Origin: Methylacidiphilaceae bacterium UBA1321
GTDB lineage: Bacteria; Verrucomicrobiota; Verrucomicrobiia; Methylacidiphilales; UBA1321
Length of the DNA: 5,829 nt
Assembly (NCBI GenBank): GCA_002306945.1
Contig: DBTH01000099.1
Span: 1 to 5,829 of the forward strand
Reading direction: 5' to 3'
A model generated the notes under the pieces. That model was not told the DNA's origin and did not search any database. It was given only the letters and a program-made list of their open reading frames with translations. This document shows positions 1 to 4,876 of this stretch, in pieces. A program made the translations under genes and the position numbers. How positions within the stretch are numbered: the stretch's first letter is position 1; every line of letters starts with the position of its first letter.

Positions 1-387
1 CTTGTGCGCGAGAAGCGCGCCATTGTGGGCGATTCGACGAAAGACCGCCCCCAAGACGCGCTCCACGCGGAAACCCTGGAAAGGGCATGCAAGGCACTGT
101 TGTGCCGCTGGTTGGAGAAGCGTCCCGTGGATCGGCAAACCATGGTCTCTTGGCGCTTCCTGGCCGACGAGGTGAAGGAATACGCGCCCGATTTGTTGAA
201 CGATCCCGCGCTCGTTCGCCGCCTGAAATCCGCCGCCGAGGGACTTAAAAACGATCCCCTGGGCAAGTCCGCCCACCACTGGGTCAAACACAAGGTTCCC
301 GAGATTCAACCGCTTCCCGCCGAACCTCCCGGGGAAGTCACCCGGCGAACCCCCGAAAAGAGGAAAGAACGGCCCGATATTGACTGA
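1..387 (+). CDS. Unrecognised protein, 3' part of gene (cut by window edge)
   Basis: The frame is open from the first base and ends at TGA 385-387. A GTG at 4 could start a 127-residue protein, but nothing marks it as the true start and the gene may begin outside the window. Numbering from that GTG, residues 20-65 look helical and charged (LERACKALLCRWLEKRPVDR, then a segment ending LADEVKEYAPDLL), and residues 66-100 contain VRRLKSAAEGL and HHWVKHKVPEI. The last 25 residues are rich in Pro, Arg, Lys and Glu and are probably disordered. There is no signal peptide or membrane segment. I recognise no family. The helical-then-basic pattern would suit a small nucleic-acid-binding domain or the tail of a larger protein, but that is a guess. 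It is convergent with the minus-strand cluster that ends at 488. Confidence 0.55.
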   Translation, partial: LVREKRAIVGDSTKDRPQDALHAETLERACKALLCRWLEKRPVDRQTMVSWRFLADEVKEYAPDLLNDPALVRRLKSAAEGLKNDPLGKSAHHWVKHKVPEIQPLPAEPPGEVTRRTPEKRKERPDID

Positions 388-391
388 ACTT

Positions 392-412
392 TTCCCGGGC
401 GTTTTCCGGGAA
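392..412. terminator. Hairpin between convergent genes
   Basis: TTCCCGG (392-398) pairs with CCGGGAA (406-412) around a 7-base loop. It lies five bases after the stop of the leftmost gene and about 75 bases beyond the stop of the convergent DUF5677-like gene, which is where a shared terminator would sit. Neither side has a clear T-run, so it is not a canonical intrinsic terminator. Confidence 0.35.
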
Positions 413-487
413 TAGCCCCCCGACCGTTAACACCGCTTCCGTTCGCCGCAAAATTGAGCGCAGCGAAGTAGGCCAGTTAATATCCTT

Positions 488-1171
488 CTACCCCAAGCGA
501 GAAAAACGATCCATAAGCGATGAGAGGTTGGACGCGGGTGCGCCTATGGAGGAGACCGATTCTATGGCCGCGATAACGCAAATGGCCATCGTCCGGTTGT
601 CCTCGCTCGCGAACCGATCCAAGTCGCCCGTCGTCGCCCTGAGGGAGGCGTGCGTGAAACGGCAGTAAAGCCGATAGTGTGTGTCGTAATAACGCTCCAT
701 CCCTGCGTATTTGGCGAGTTCGCGCAATTTCGGCCTTTTTTCCACGACTGCATGGGTTGGGAATTTTTCCCGGTACGCCAACTTGAAATCGGCCCACTGT
801 TTTTCAATTCCGGCGATTGCTTCTGCGCTATCCGCGGCGAGCGAACCGGCCCATATTTTTTCTTTCTGGAACTCGTCGAATGCGATTTGGTACAGCGCCT
901 CTGGCTTCGCCTTGATGGCCACGAGTTGGATGGCCACCTCTATTGCCGGTCGGACAAGAAGTTTGGAGGCGTCAATTTTTCCGCTCTTTCTCAGACAAAG
1001 ATACCCGTCCGCGGCCCGATTGATGTGGACGGATGAGTAGAAACGGTAATTCTCGAGGAGCCCTTCGGCGACTTTGCCTCCGAGTGCATTCAACGCGTCG
1101 CCGAGTTCCCTCCGAGCGTCTGCAAGAAGATCAAGGGATAGCGATTCCAAGTCGTCGTTGGTTTCCGGCAT
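488..1171 (-). CDS. DUF5677-like protein, 227 residues
   Basis: The protein is soluble and almost entirely helical, with no signal peptide. It resembles the DUF5677 family of uncharacterised bacterial proteins, with an LLVRPAIEVAIQLVAIKAKPE-like helix at about residues 71-91 (Arg74 and Glu78 being the R..E pair) and a later YRLYCRFTHASLR helix (166-178) with a conserved-looking His174. The assignment is from memory of the family pattern and was not tested by a profile search. No activity is established for the family to my knowledge. The start is ATG 1171. The bases before it are pyrimidine-rich (TTCTTCCTTTCACACC) with no Shine-Dalgarno. It is the last gene of a tandem minus-strand set, 28 bases after its upstream neighbour, so co-transcription is likely. 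The stretch Arg167 to His174 fits the loose R-x4-6-H pattern of HEPN nucleases, but this is weak. Confidence 0.7.
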   Translation of the reverse strand: MPETNDDLESLSLDLLADARRELGDALNALGGKVAEGLLENYRFYSSVHINRAADGYLCLRKSGKIDASKLLVRPAIEVAIQLVAIKAKPEALYQIAFDEFQKEKIWAGSLAADSAEAIAGIEKQWADFKLAYREKFPTHAVVEKRPKLRELAKYAGMERYYDTHYRLYCRFTHASLRATTGDLDRFASEDNRTMAICVIAAIESVSSIGAPASNLSSLMDRFSRLG

Positions 1172-1199
1172 GGTGTGAAAGGAAGAAAGCTATGCAACG

Positions 1200-1523
1200 T
1201 CAGGCGGATTTTGCGGGGCGCCATTCGAGGACGACGAGTTCCCCGCAATCGTCCCCGACTCCCGACGCGACTTTGATGCGCGTACCGCCGACGTAGAGCC
1301 CGGAAAGCGCGGCTTCCCCGTCCGGGTAAAACGCCCCTTGCGTTCTCTCCTCTATTTCCTTCTCGCTCATCAGGCCGCGGGAGAACTCCGCCCATTTGCC
1401 CGCCGTCAATTTCATCAGCTTGCGGGCGCGTTTACGCGGGATCTGGACGAGAACCGGCCACCGGCGCTCGCGTTCGGCCAGGGCTTCAATGTCGTTTTCG
1501 AGAATGGCGAGCGGGTTGTCCAT
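1200..1523 (-). CDS. Unrecognised 107-residue protein
   Basis: This is a small soluble protein of unknown family. Residues 1-22 are acidic and helical (MDNPLAILENDIEALAERE), residues 23-41 carry a basic patch (IPRKRARKLMKLT), residues 42-62 are helical, and residues 63-102 alternate in a way that suggests a small beta fold (GAFYPDGEAALSGLYVGG, then TRIKVASGV and ELVVLEW). There is no signal peptide or membrane segment. ATG 1523 is taken as the start. The frame stays open upstream to a stop near 1605, but that stretch has no better start and overlaps the end of the preceding gene. No Shine-Dalgarno is visible. It sits 55 bases after the membrane-protein gene and 28 bases before the DUF5677-like gene, which favours one operon. 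A 14-base piece of its coding sequence (1324-1337) recurs just upstream of its own start. Confidence 0.6.
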   Translation of the reverse strand: MDNPLAILENDIEALAERERRWPVLVQIPRKRARKLMKLTAGKWAEFSRGLMSEKEIEERTQGAFYPDGEAALSGLYVGGTRIKVASGVGDDCGELVVLEWRPAKSA

Positions 1524-1577
1524 GCGCCGATTCTCGTCGTCGGCGAAAATCGCGCAAGGGTAAAACGCCCCGGCTCT

Positions 1578-1609
1578 GTCAAACGAGGTGCCAGAAGGCG
1601 AAGATCAGA
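1578..1609 (-). repeat. Partner copy of the 32-base gene-end repeat
   Basis: This is the coding copy of the repeat: the last nine codons and stop of the membrane-protein gene plus one base beyond. Its diverged partner lies in the intergenic gap at 2039-2070, 461 bases away in the same orientation. Confidence 0.6.
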
Positions 1610-1950
1610 ACCGCGGCGCCCCCGATCGGGCAGAGGACCAGGCGCTTACCGAGAGCGAATGCGGGGGAAGTGACGTGTTTCCATTCGCGCATCTCGTGGA
1701 AGTACAGCGTCTTGCGGTAGACCACGGCGGAAAGAAAGACGAGCGCGGCGACGATGAATCGTGCCGAGCGCGCCGCGATGTGGTCGACAAGGAACGCGAG
1801 GGAAAACAGAAACATCCACAATCCGATGGTCGAGCAGGCGTCTATGGCAAGCAGGGCGAACCCGCGCGGATCTTTCCCTGCTATAAGCGCGACGGGGTCG
1901 CGCGTTTCGGACAAAAGCGACCGCAGCCGGGAAAAGCGTGGCGTGTTCAT
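1579..1950 (-). CDS. Small membrane protein, about three membrane segments, 123 residues
   Basis: The product is a small integral membrane protein of no family I recognise. A basic N-terminus (MNTPRFSRLRSLLSETRDP) is followed by hydrophobic segments at about residues 31-56 (including LWMFLFSLAFLV), 64-78 (FIVAALVFLSAVV) and 103-121 (ending AVLIFAFW). A charged loop (YRKTLYFHEMREWKH) joins the second and third segments. By the positive-inside rule the N-terminus is probably cytoplasmic. ATG 1950 was chosen because the longer open frame, from 2043, would add about 31 Pro/Arg-rich residues that fit no membrane-protein leader. The leader before ATG 1950 is pyrimidine-rich and has no Shine-Dalgarno. 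The last nine codons and stop recur, slightly diverged, in the gap upstream at 2039-2070. The gene is second in the minus-strand set. Confidence 0.6.
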   Translation of the reverse strand: MNTPRFSRLRSLLSETRDPVALIAGKDPRGFALLAIDACSTIGLWMFLFSLAFLVDHIAARSARFIVAALVFLSAVVYRKTLYFHEMREWKHVTSPAFALGKRLVLCPIGGAAVLIFAFWHLV

Positions 1951-2038
1951 AGGTTGGAGAGAAAGAGGAAGTTTGCCAGACGGGGAAAGAGGCGGAGGAC
2001 GGCGATGTATGCCACCCCAAGCGCGTCTCGCTTCGGCC

Positions 2039-2070
2039 GTCAAACAAGGTGCCGAAAAGCGAAGATCAGA
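2039..2070 (-). repeat. Near copy of the 3' end of the membrane-protein gene
   Basis: These 32 bases match 1578-1609 at 28 positions. On the minus strand both read as the same nine residues and stop, LIFAF(W/R)HLV, in the same frame relative to the repeat. Of the four differences, three are at third codon positions and silent, and one changes Trp to Arg. Similarity stops just upstream, where this copy has no hydrophobic segment. The simplest reading is a relic of a duplicated, otherwise lost gene end. Confidence 0.6.
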
Positions 2071-2106
2071 CTGGATCGGGACGCGTTGCGACGGGACTTC
2101 TGTCGG

Positions 2107-2715
2107 CTATGCGTCGAAACGGAGAAAAATATCGTGGGTTGGCGCCGCACATATTCGCCGTTTCTGATGGGGTTGGATAAGGGCTGCCTCCCATTTTTCC
2201 CCCGCGAAGAGATACGTGTCCGTCGATGATTTGGTCAATTCGCCCAGATAATCGTTTTTGCTTACGGTGTTCGTCCCCGCATTCTTGAGTTTGAGTCTGG
2301 GGCCGCGGAAAATCAAATGAGCCTCGAAGGATGTCGGGTTCGTTGCCTCCTTATCCTCCGCGACGAGGTCCAATCGTGATGCGTTGAAAATGACGGTCAA
2401 GGAACCGCCACCGTGCCAAACTGATTCGCAGGCTGGAAAAACCTTGGCTTGGAAAGGTATGACGCCGCCTATCCTTCCCTTGATTGTCCATTGATCGCCC
2501 TCCGAGAAAACGCTTTTTTCGAGCTTCAACAGTTTTGTCTCGTCCTTGGTTTGCTCCAGATGCAGGGCGATTTTGAATTTTCCCTGGCCGCCGGAGAGGT
2601 GCGCGGGGGCATTGATTGCGTTTCCCGGAAGTTCGACAATTAAGTCGGGAACCAAGACACCGAGATTGCCCGCAACAAGGGGGGAATAGATGGAGTCTCG
2701 TATGATTTTGTCCAT
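2107..2715 (-). CDS. Unrecognised 202-residue soluble protein
   Basis: This is the first gene of the minus-strand set. The protein has no signal peptide or clear membrane segment and looks mostly beta: alternating hydrophobic and polar strands at about residues 18-30 (LGVLVPDLIVELP), 45-54 (GKFKIALHLE), 76-92 (WTIKGRIGGVIPFQAKV), 105-119 and 129-144 (SFEAHLIFRGPRLKLK). Residues 160-202 include LFAGEKWEAAL and end THDIFLRFDA. The single-domain beta-sandwich look would suit a ligand- or partner-binding protein, but I know no family it belongs to. ATG 2715 is preceded by TTTGGCCGACC, which is not a Shine-Dalgarno. A 156-base gap separates it from the membrane-protein gene, so it may be a separate unit or the head of a four-gene operon. 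Confidence 0.6.
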   Translation of the reverse strand: MDKIIRDSIYSPLVAGNLGVLVPDLIVELPGNAINAPAHLSGGQGKFKIALHLEQTKDETKLLKLEKSVFSEGDQWTIKGRIGGVIPFQAKVFPACESVWHGGGSLTVIFNASRLDLVAEDKEATNPTSFEAHLIFRGPRLKLKNAGTNTVSKNDYLGELTKSSTDTYLFAGEKWEAALIQPHQKRRICAAPTHDIFLRFDA

Positions 2716-2906
2716 GGTCGGCCAAATGGGTATCTACGTCATGTACGAAGAGAGGTATCGACGAGCCTAGAATCCGGTATGAAAAGAAGCAAGCGTCGGC
2801 GCCTCATTCCGAATTCGATTGGAAAATGTGTGAAAAGTCGATTTCAGGGCTCCTGACAACGCCCAAAAGATGCCGGAATCGGAGAGATATTTTTACCGGA
2901 ACATTC

Positions 2907-2938
2907 GGGGGAGGGGGACAAAAGGGGGCTAATAGGGG
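2907..2938 (+). other. Strong G-quadruplex motif
   Basis: Four G-runs of 5, 5, 5 and 4 bases (2907-2911, 2913-2917, 2924-2928, 2935-2938) are separated by loops of 1, 6 and 6 bases. This satisfies the usual quadruplex pattern and could form four tetrads. It lies on the plus strand in non-coding DNA, 84 bases left of the tRNA fragment. On the minus strand it would appear as a C-rich stretch downstream of the original tRNA gene. Confidence 0.7.
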
Positions 2939-2972
2939 CACCCAAGGAAATCAAAACTGCAGGAAAACTACA

Positions 2973-2992
2973 GAAATCGTATTTTCGATTTC
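2973..2992. other. Hairpin, 7-base-pair stem
   Basis: GAAATCG (2973-2979) pairs with CGATTTC (2986-2992) around a 6-base loop. It is A+T rich and directly adjoins the hairpin at 2995-3014. It may be the second part of a tandem terminator for the original tRNA gene. Confidence 0.35.
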
Positions 2993-2994
2993 GG

Positions 2995-3014
2995 AAGGAC
3001 TTGCGTAAGTCCTT
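2995..3014 (-). terminator. Probable terminator of the original tRNA-Thr gene
   Basis: AAGGACTT (2995-3002) pairs perfectly with AAGTCCTT (3007-3014) around a 4-base loop. On the minus strand it starts eight bases after the CCA end of the tRNA fragment, the normal place for a tRNA terminator. The T-run after it is short (TTCC), so termination strength is uncertain. Confidence 0.5.
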
Positions 3015-3021
3015 GATTTAG

Positions 3022-3067
3022 TGGAGCCAATGACGAGATTCGAACTCGTGACCTGCTGATTACGAAT
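3022..3067 (-). tRNA. 3' half of tRNA-Thr(CGU); integration attachment site
   Basis: Read on the minus strand, this gives the anticodon loop TTCGTAA (3060-3066, anticodon CGT), the 3' anticodon-stem strand TCAGC, variable region AGGTC, a perfect T-stem ACGAG/CTCGT around loop TTCGAAT, the 3' acceptor strand CATTGGC, discriminator T and an encoded CCA. The 5' half is absent: the bases at 3067-3071 do not pair with the anticodon stem, and no D-arm or 5' acceptor strand (expected GCCAATG) follows. A gene cut at the anticodon loop beside an integrase gene is the standard att junction of tyrosine-recombinase islands. By orientation the fragment is the host remnant, and the element lies to its right. 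The fragment should not be functional. Confidence 0.85.
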
Positions 3068-3128
3068 GAAGAGGTATCAGAAGGAATATTTGAGGGTGGA
3101 GAAAAGTTACTCTGAAGAAATGGCTTCC

Positions 3129-3153
3129 ATTTAGCACAGTAATTTAGCACAGT
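3129..3153 (+). repeat. Tandem 12-base direct repeat at the element end
   Basis: ATTTAGCACAGT occurs exactly at 3129-3140 and again at 3142-3153, with one base between, giving a 13-base period. It lies between the attachment site and the integrase start. Closely spaced direct repeats there are typical of arm-type binding sites for the integrase N-terminal domain or sites for an excisionase. They would also be well placed to control integrase transcription. Confidence 0.55.
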
Positions 3154-3176
3154 CGGAAAAATCAACAGGTCAGATA

Positions 3177-4718
3177 ATGAGAGCCGAACGGAAGAAAAAG
3201 AATCAGCAGGCCAAGGGAATTTTTCAGCGACCAGGGTCCAAAAATTGGTGGCTCCGGTATACAGATGCGACAACTAGAAAACAGCTAAGGGTGAGCCTCG
3301 AAACGGAGGACTATGCCGAGGCCGTATCCAAAGCCAAGAAGGAGAGGGGAAAAACCTTTTATGAACGGAAGCCGGCGGGTCAGTCATGGATCGATTCAAT
3401 CGAGACTTACCTTGCAGAAAAAATAGCGGGGAAGCGTACTGATGGGCGAAGCGTCCGCCCGTTTCGCCCGGAAACAGCGGTGCGTGTAAGGCGGTTATTG
3501 CGTTGGTTTGGCGAGTTCTCGAAGGTTACGGATCCAGGGCAAGTTAATCTTGAACATCTCCAAACATTTTATGACTTCTATAAAAACCCCGGAATTGATC
3601 GGCACGTTGAACAACGTAAACCTCGAAAGGGCTATAAACGGCAGTTCAAAATCCCTCGGGTTGTGGAGGAAAAATTACCCAGGATGAGGAAAGGATCGGA
3701 AGCCTCAGCTCGATCAAGTATTCTGCCGGTCGAAGCATTCCTCGAACACCTGGGATTGTTGAAAGAACGCATATCGTTTCAAAAGGGGGTGCGGATCGAA
3801 CGTCGGGAAGCTGTTGTCCAGATGCCCCGGGCGTTGCAACTTATTGAGGAATGCCCTCGTGCTGACCTCAAATTTGTTTTGATCTGTGGTTTCTGCATGG
3901 GGCTAAGGAAAGCGGAGATTATTGCGACGCGGCCAGCGTGGTTCATTCTTTCTGAAACAGATGGAAGGCTTGAAATTCCCGGCAAGGAAATCCAATTACT
4001 TGCGAACGGAGAGAAAAAGCTGTGGAAAACCAAAAATGGTAAGGGGAGGGGGATCCCACTGCCGCCGCCGATGATGGAATTTCTCAAAAAGCATCCTGAA
4101 TACGTCGAGAAAAAACGGCTCTATTGCCTTCATCCCGAGGCTTGTTCTGCCCCTTATCGCTACGACCCCCGATTGCCGTTCAAAGGATACATGAAAGCAA
4201 AGGGGGTGTCGGACATCTGCATGCATACGATGAGGCATTCTTTTGCAACCCACCTCGCATTATCTCCCTCCAAGGACTTTTCCGTGGGGCACCTCGCGGC
4301 ATGGTTGGGCGACCGCCTCGAAACGGTCCAAACCAACTATTTCCACGGGGAAGCTCGCAAGGGGGCGTTGGATGCCGCATTTACAAAACCTGAGGATCGA
4401 AAAGATGCCGAGGCAGCGAAGGTTCAGGAAACGGCCAGTGCCGTTGCCGCAGAAGTGCTGAAACAGGCAAAACACCTTCCGGTACAACCTGCTTGGGAAT
4501 GGACAGAAAACGCACCCGCGATTCACGTCCAGATGTATTCCGTCGAAGATACGGTAAAATTTTTTGATGCCTTCCAAGCTCTTGTTGTCCCGGAAGCCGA
4601 TCAATCTGAATGTGCTTCATTGCAATCCGACTGGGAGGAAGGGAAACTTTCCACGGAACGGGCACGGTTGATTATCTTGGAAAGAGGCGGATGGATTAAA
4701 AAGACCGACCGCAGCTAG
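3177..4718 (+). CDS. int: Tyrosine recombinase / integrase, 513 residues
   Basis: This enzyme should insert and excise the element at tRNA-Thr by cutting and rejoining DNA through a phosphotyrosine link. Residues 12-60 look like the small arm-binding domain (GIFQRPGSKNWWLRYTD), about 68-200 like the core-binding domain, and about 212-395 are the catalytic domain. Catalytic candidates are Arg244 (GFCMGLRKAEI), a Lys in the beta-hairpin near 284-289, His350 and Arg353 (HTMRHSFATHLA) and the nucleophile Tyr388 (TVQTNYFHG). The His/Trp normally nine residues before the Tyr is Asp379 (AAWLGDR). About 125 residues follow the Tyr, an unusually long tail. The start is ATG 3177, with a partial Shine-Dalgarno AGGT six bases upstream. 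The gene adjoins the att site and reads away from it; a hairpin terminator follows. Confidence 0.92.
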   Translation: MRAERKKKNQQAKGIFQRPGSKNWWLRYTDATTRKQLRVSLETEDYAEAVSKAKKERGKTFYERKPAGQSWIDSIETYLAEKIAGKRTDGRSVRPFRPETAVRVRRLLRWFGEFSKVTDPGQVNLEHLQTFYDFYKNPGIDRHVEQRKPRKGYKRQFKIPRVVEEKLPRMRKGSEASARSSILPVEAFLEHLGLLKERISFQKGVRIERREAVVQMPRALQLIEECPRADLKFVLICGFCMGLRKAEIIATRPAWFILSETDGRLEIPGKEIQLLANGEKKLWKTKNGKGRGIPLPPPMMEFLKKHPEYVEKKRLYCLHPEACSAPYRYDPRLPFKGYMKAKGVSDICMHTMRHSFATHLALSPSKDFSVGHLAAWLGDRLETVQTNYFHGEARKGALDAAFTKPEDRKDAEAAKVQETASAVAAEVLKQAKHLPVQPAWEWTENAPAIHVQMYSVEDTVKFFDAFQALVVPEADQSECASLQSDWEEGKLSTERARLIILERGGWIKKTDRS

Positions 4719-4752
4719 ACATCTTCAGTGAGGGGTATTTACCGAGCCTACC

Positions 4753-4758
4753 TTGACT
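4753..4758 (+). promoter_or_regulatory. Possible -35 box for hsdM
   Basis: TTGACT matches the sigma-70 -35 consensus at five of six bases and lies between the integrase stop and hsdM. No good -10 box follows at 16-18 bases (AACAGG, ACAGGT, CAGGTT), and the integrase terminator lies downstream, so a promoter here is doubtful. Confidence 0.15.
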
Positions 4759-4773
4759 CATAAAGCGTCTTGG

Positions 4774-4792
4774 CAACAGGTTGCTCCTGTTG
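4774..4792 (+). terminator. Intrinsic terminator after the integrase gene
   Basis: CAACAGG (4774-4780) pairs perfectly with CCTGTTG (4786-4792) around a 5-base loop and is followed by TTTAATT. It starts 56 bases after the integrase stop and would keep integrase transcription out of hsdM. The T-tract is interrupted. Confidence 0.6.
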
Positions 4793-4800
4793 TTTAATTC

Positions 4801-4824
4801 CCGGGTTTTTCCGGTTGCCGGGTT
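4801..4824 (+). repeat. Short iterated CCGGGTT repeats upstream of hsdM
   Basis: CCGGGTT occurs at 4801-4807 and 4818-4824, with a related CCGGTT at 4811-4816. CCCGG at 4800-4804 can also pair with CCGGG at 4818-4822. These lie 53 bases before the hsdM start and could be an operator or part of its leader. No regulator gene is visible. Confidence 0.3.
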
Positions 4825-4876
4825 GGCACATTCCCTGAGCCCCTCCCAGTTGCTGACCACCCAAATTTTCCAAAGC

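Larger units (their letters stand above)
2716..3021. other. Gene-free stretch beside the tRNA fragment
   Basis: I see no convincing gene on either strand. The only open frame of note (plus, 2826-3008) has no family features or start signal. The stretch should hold the promoter of the minus-strand cluster, but the best match is poor (TTGCTT, 17 bases, TAGGCT on the minus strand, near 2761-2790). It also holds a G-quadruplex motif and two hairpins, listed separately. Confidence 0.6.

Noticed and set aside
650..1040. Plus-strand open frames opposite the DUF5677-like gene
   Set aside because: They are in two competing frames with no family features. The minus-strand frame is longer and matches a known family pattern.
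1951..2043. N-terminal extension of the membrane protein to the start at 2043
   Set aside because: It adds a Pro/Arg-rich stretch unlike a membrane-protein leader and overlaps the 32-base relic in another frame.
2039..2070. Integron cassette recombination site (attC)
   Set aside because: The GTTTGAC/GTCAAAC ends differ from the attC core consensus, no paired inner sites are present, and the integrase is not of the integron type.
1588..2229. Long plus-strand open frame (213 codons) opposite the membrane-protein gene
   Set aside because: Its product is a string of charged residues, as expected from reading the antisense of a hydrophobic protein, and it spans the end of two minus-strand genes.
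2761..2790. Sigma-70 promoter for the minus-strand cluster
   Set aside because: TTGCTT and TAGGCT with 17-base spacing match only about half of each consensus, so it is not listed as a promoter.
3022..3100. Complete tRNA-Thr gene
   Set aside because: No sequence past 3067 pairs with the anticodon or acceptor strands, and there is no D-arm.
3996..4604. Minus-strand open frames inside the integrase gene
   Set aside because: They are antisense shadows of a gene with clear catalytic motifs.
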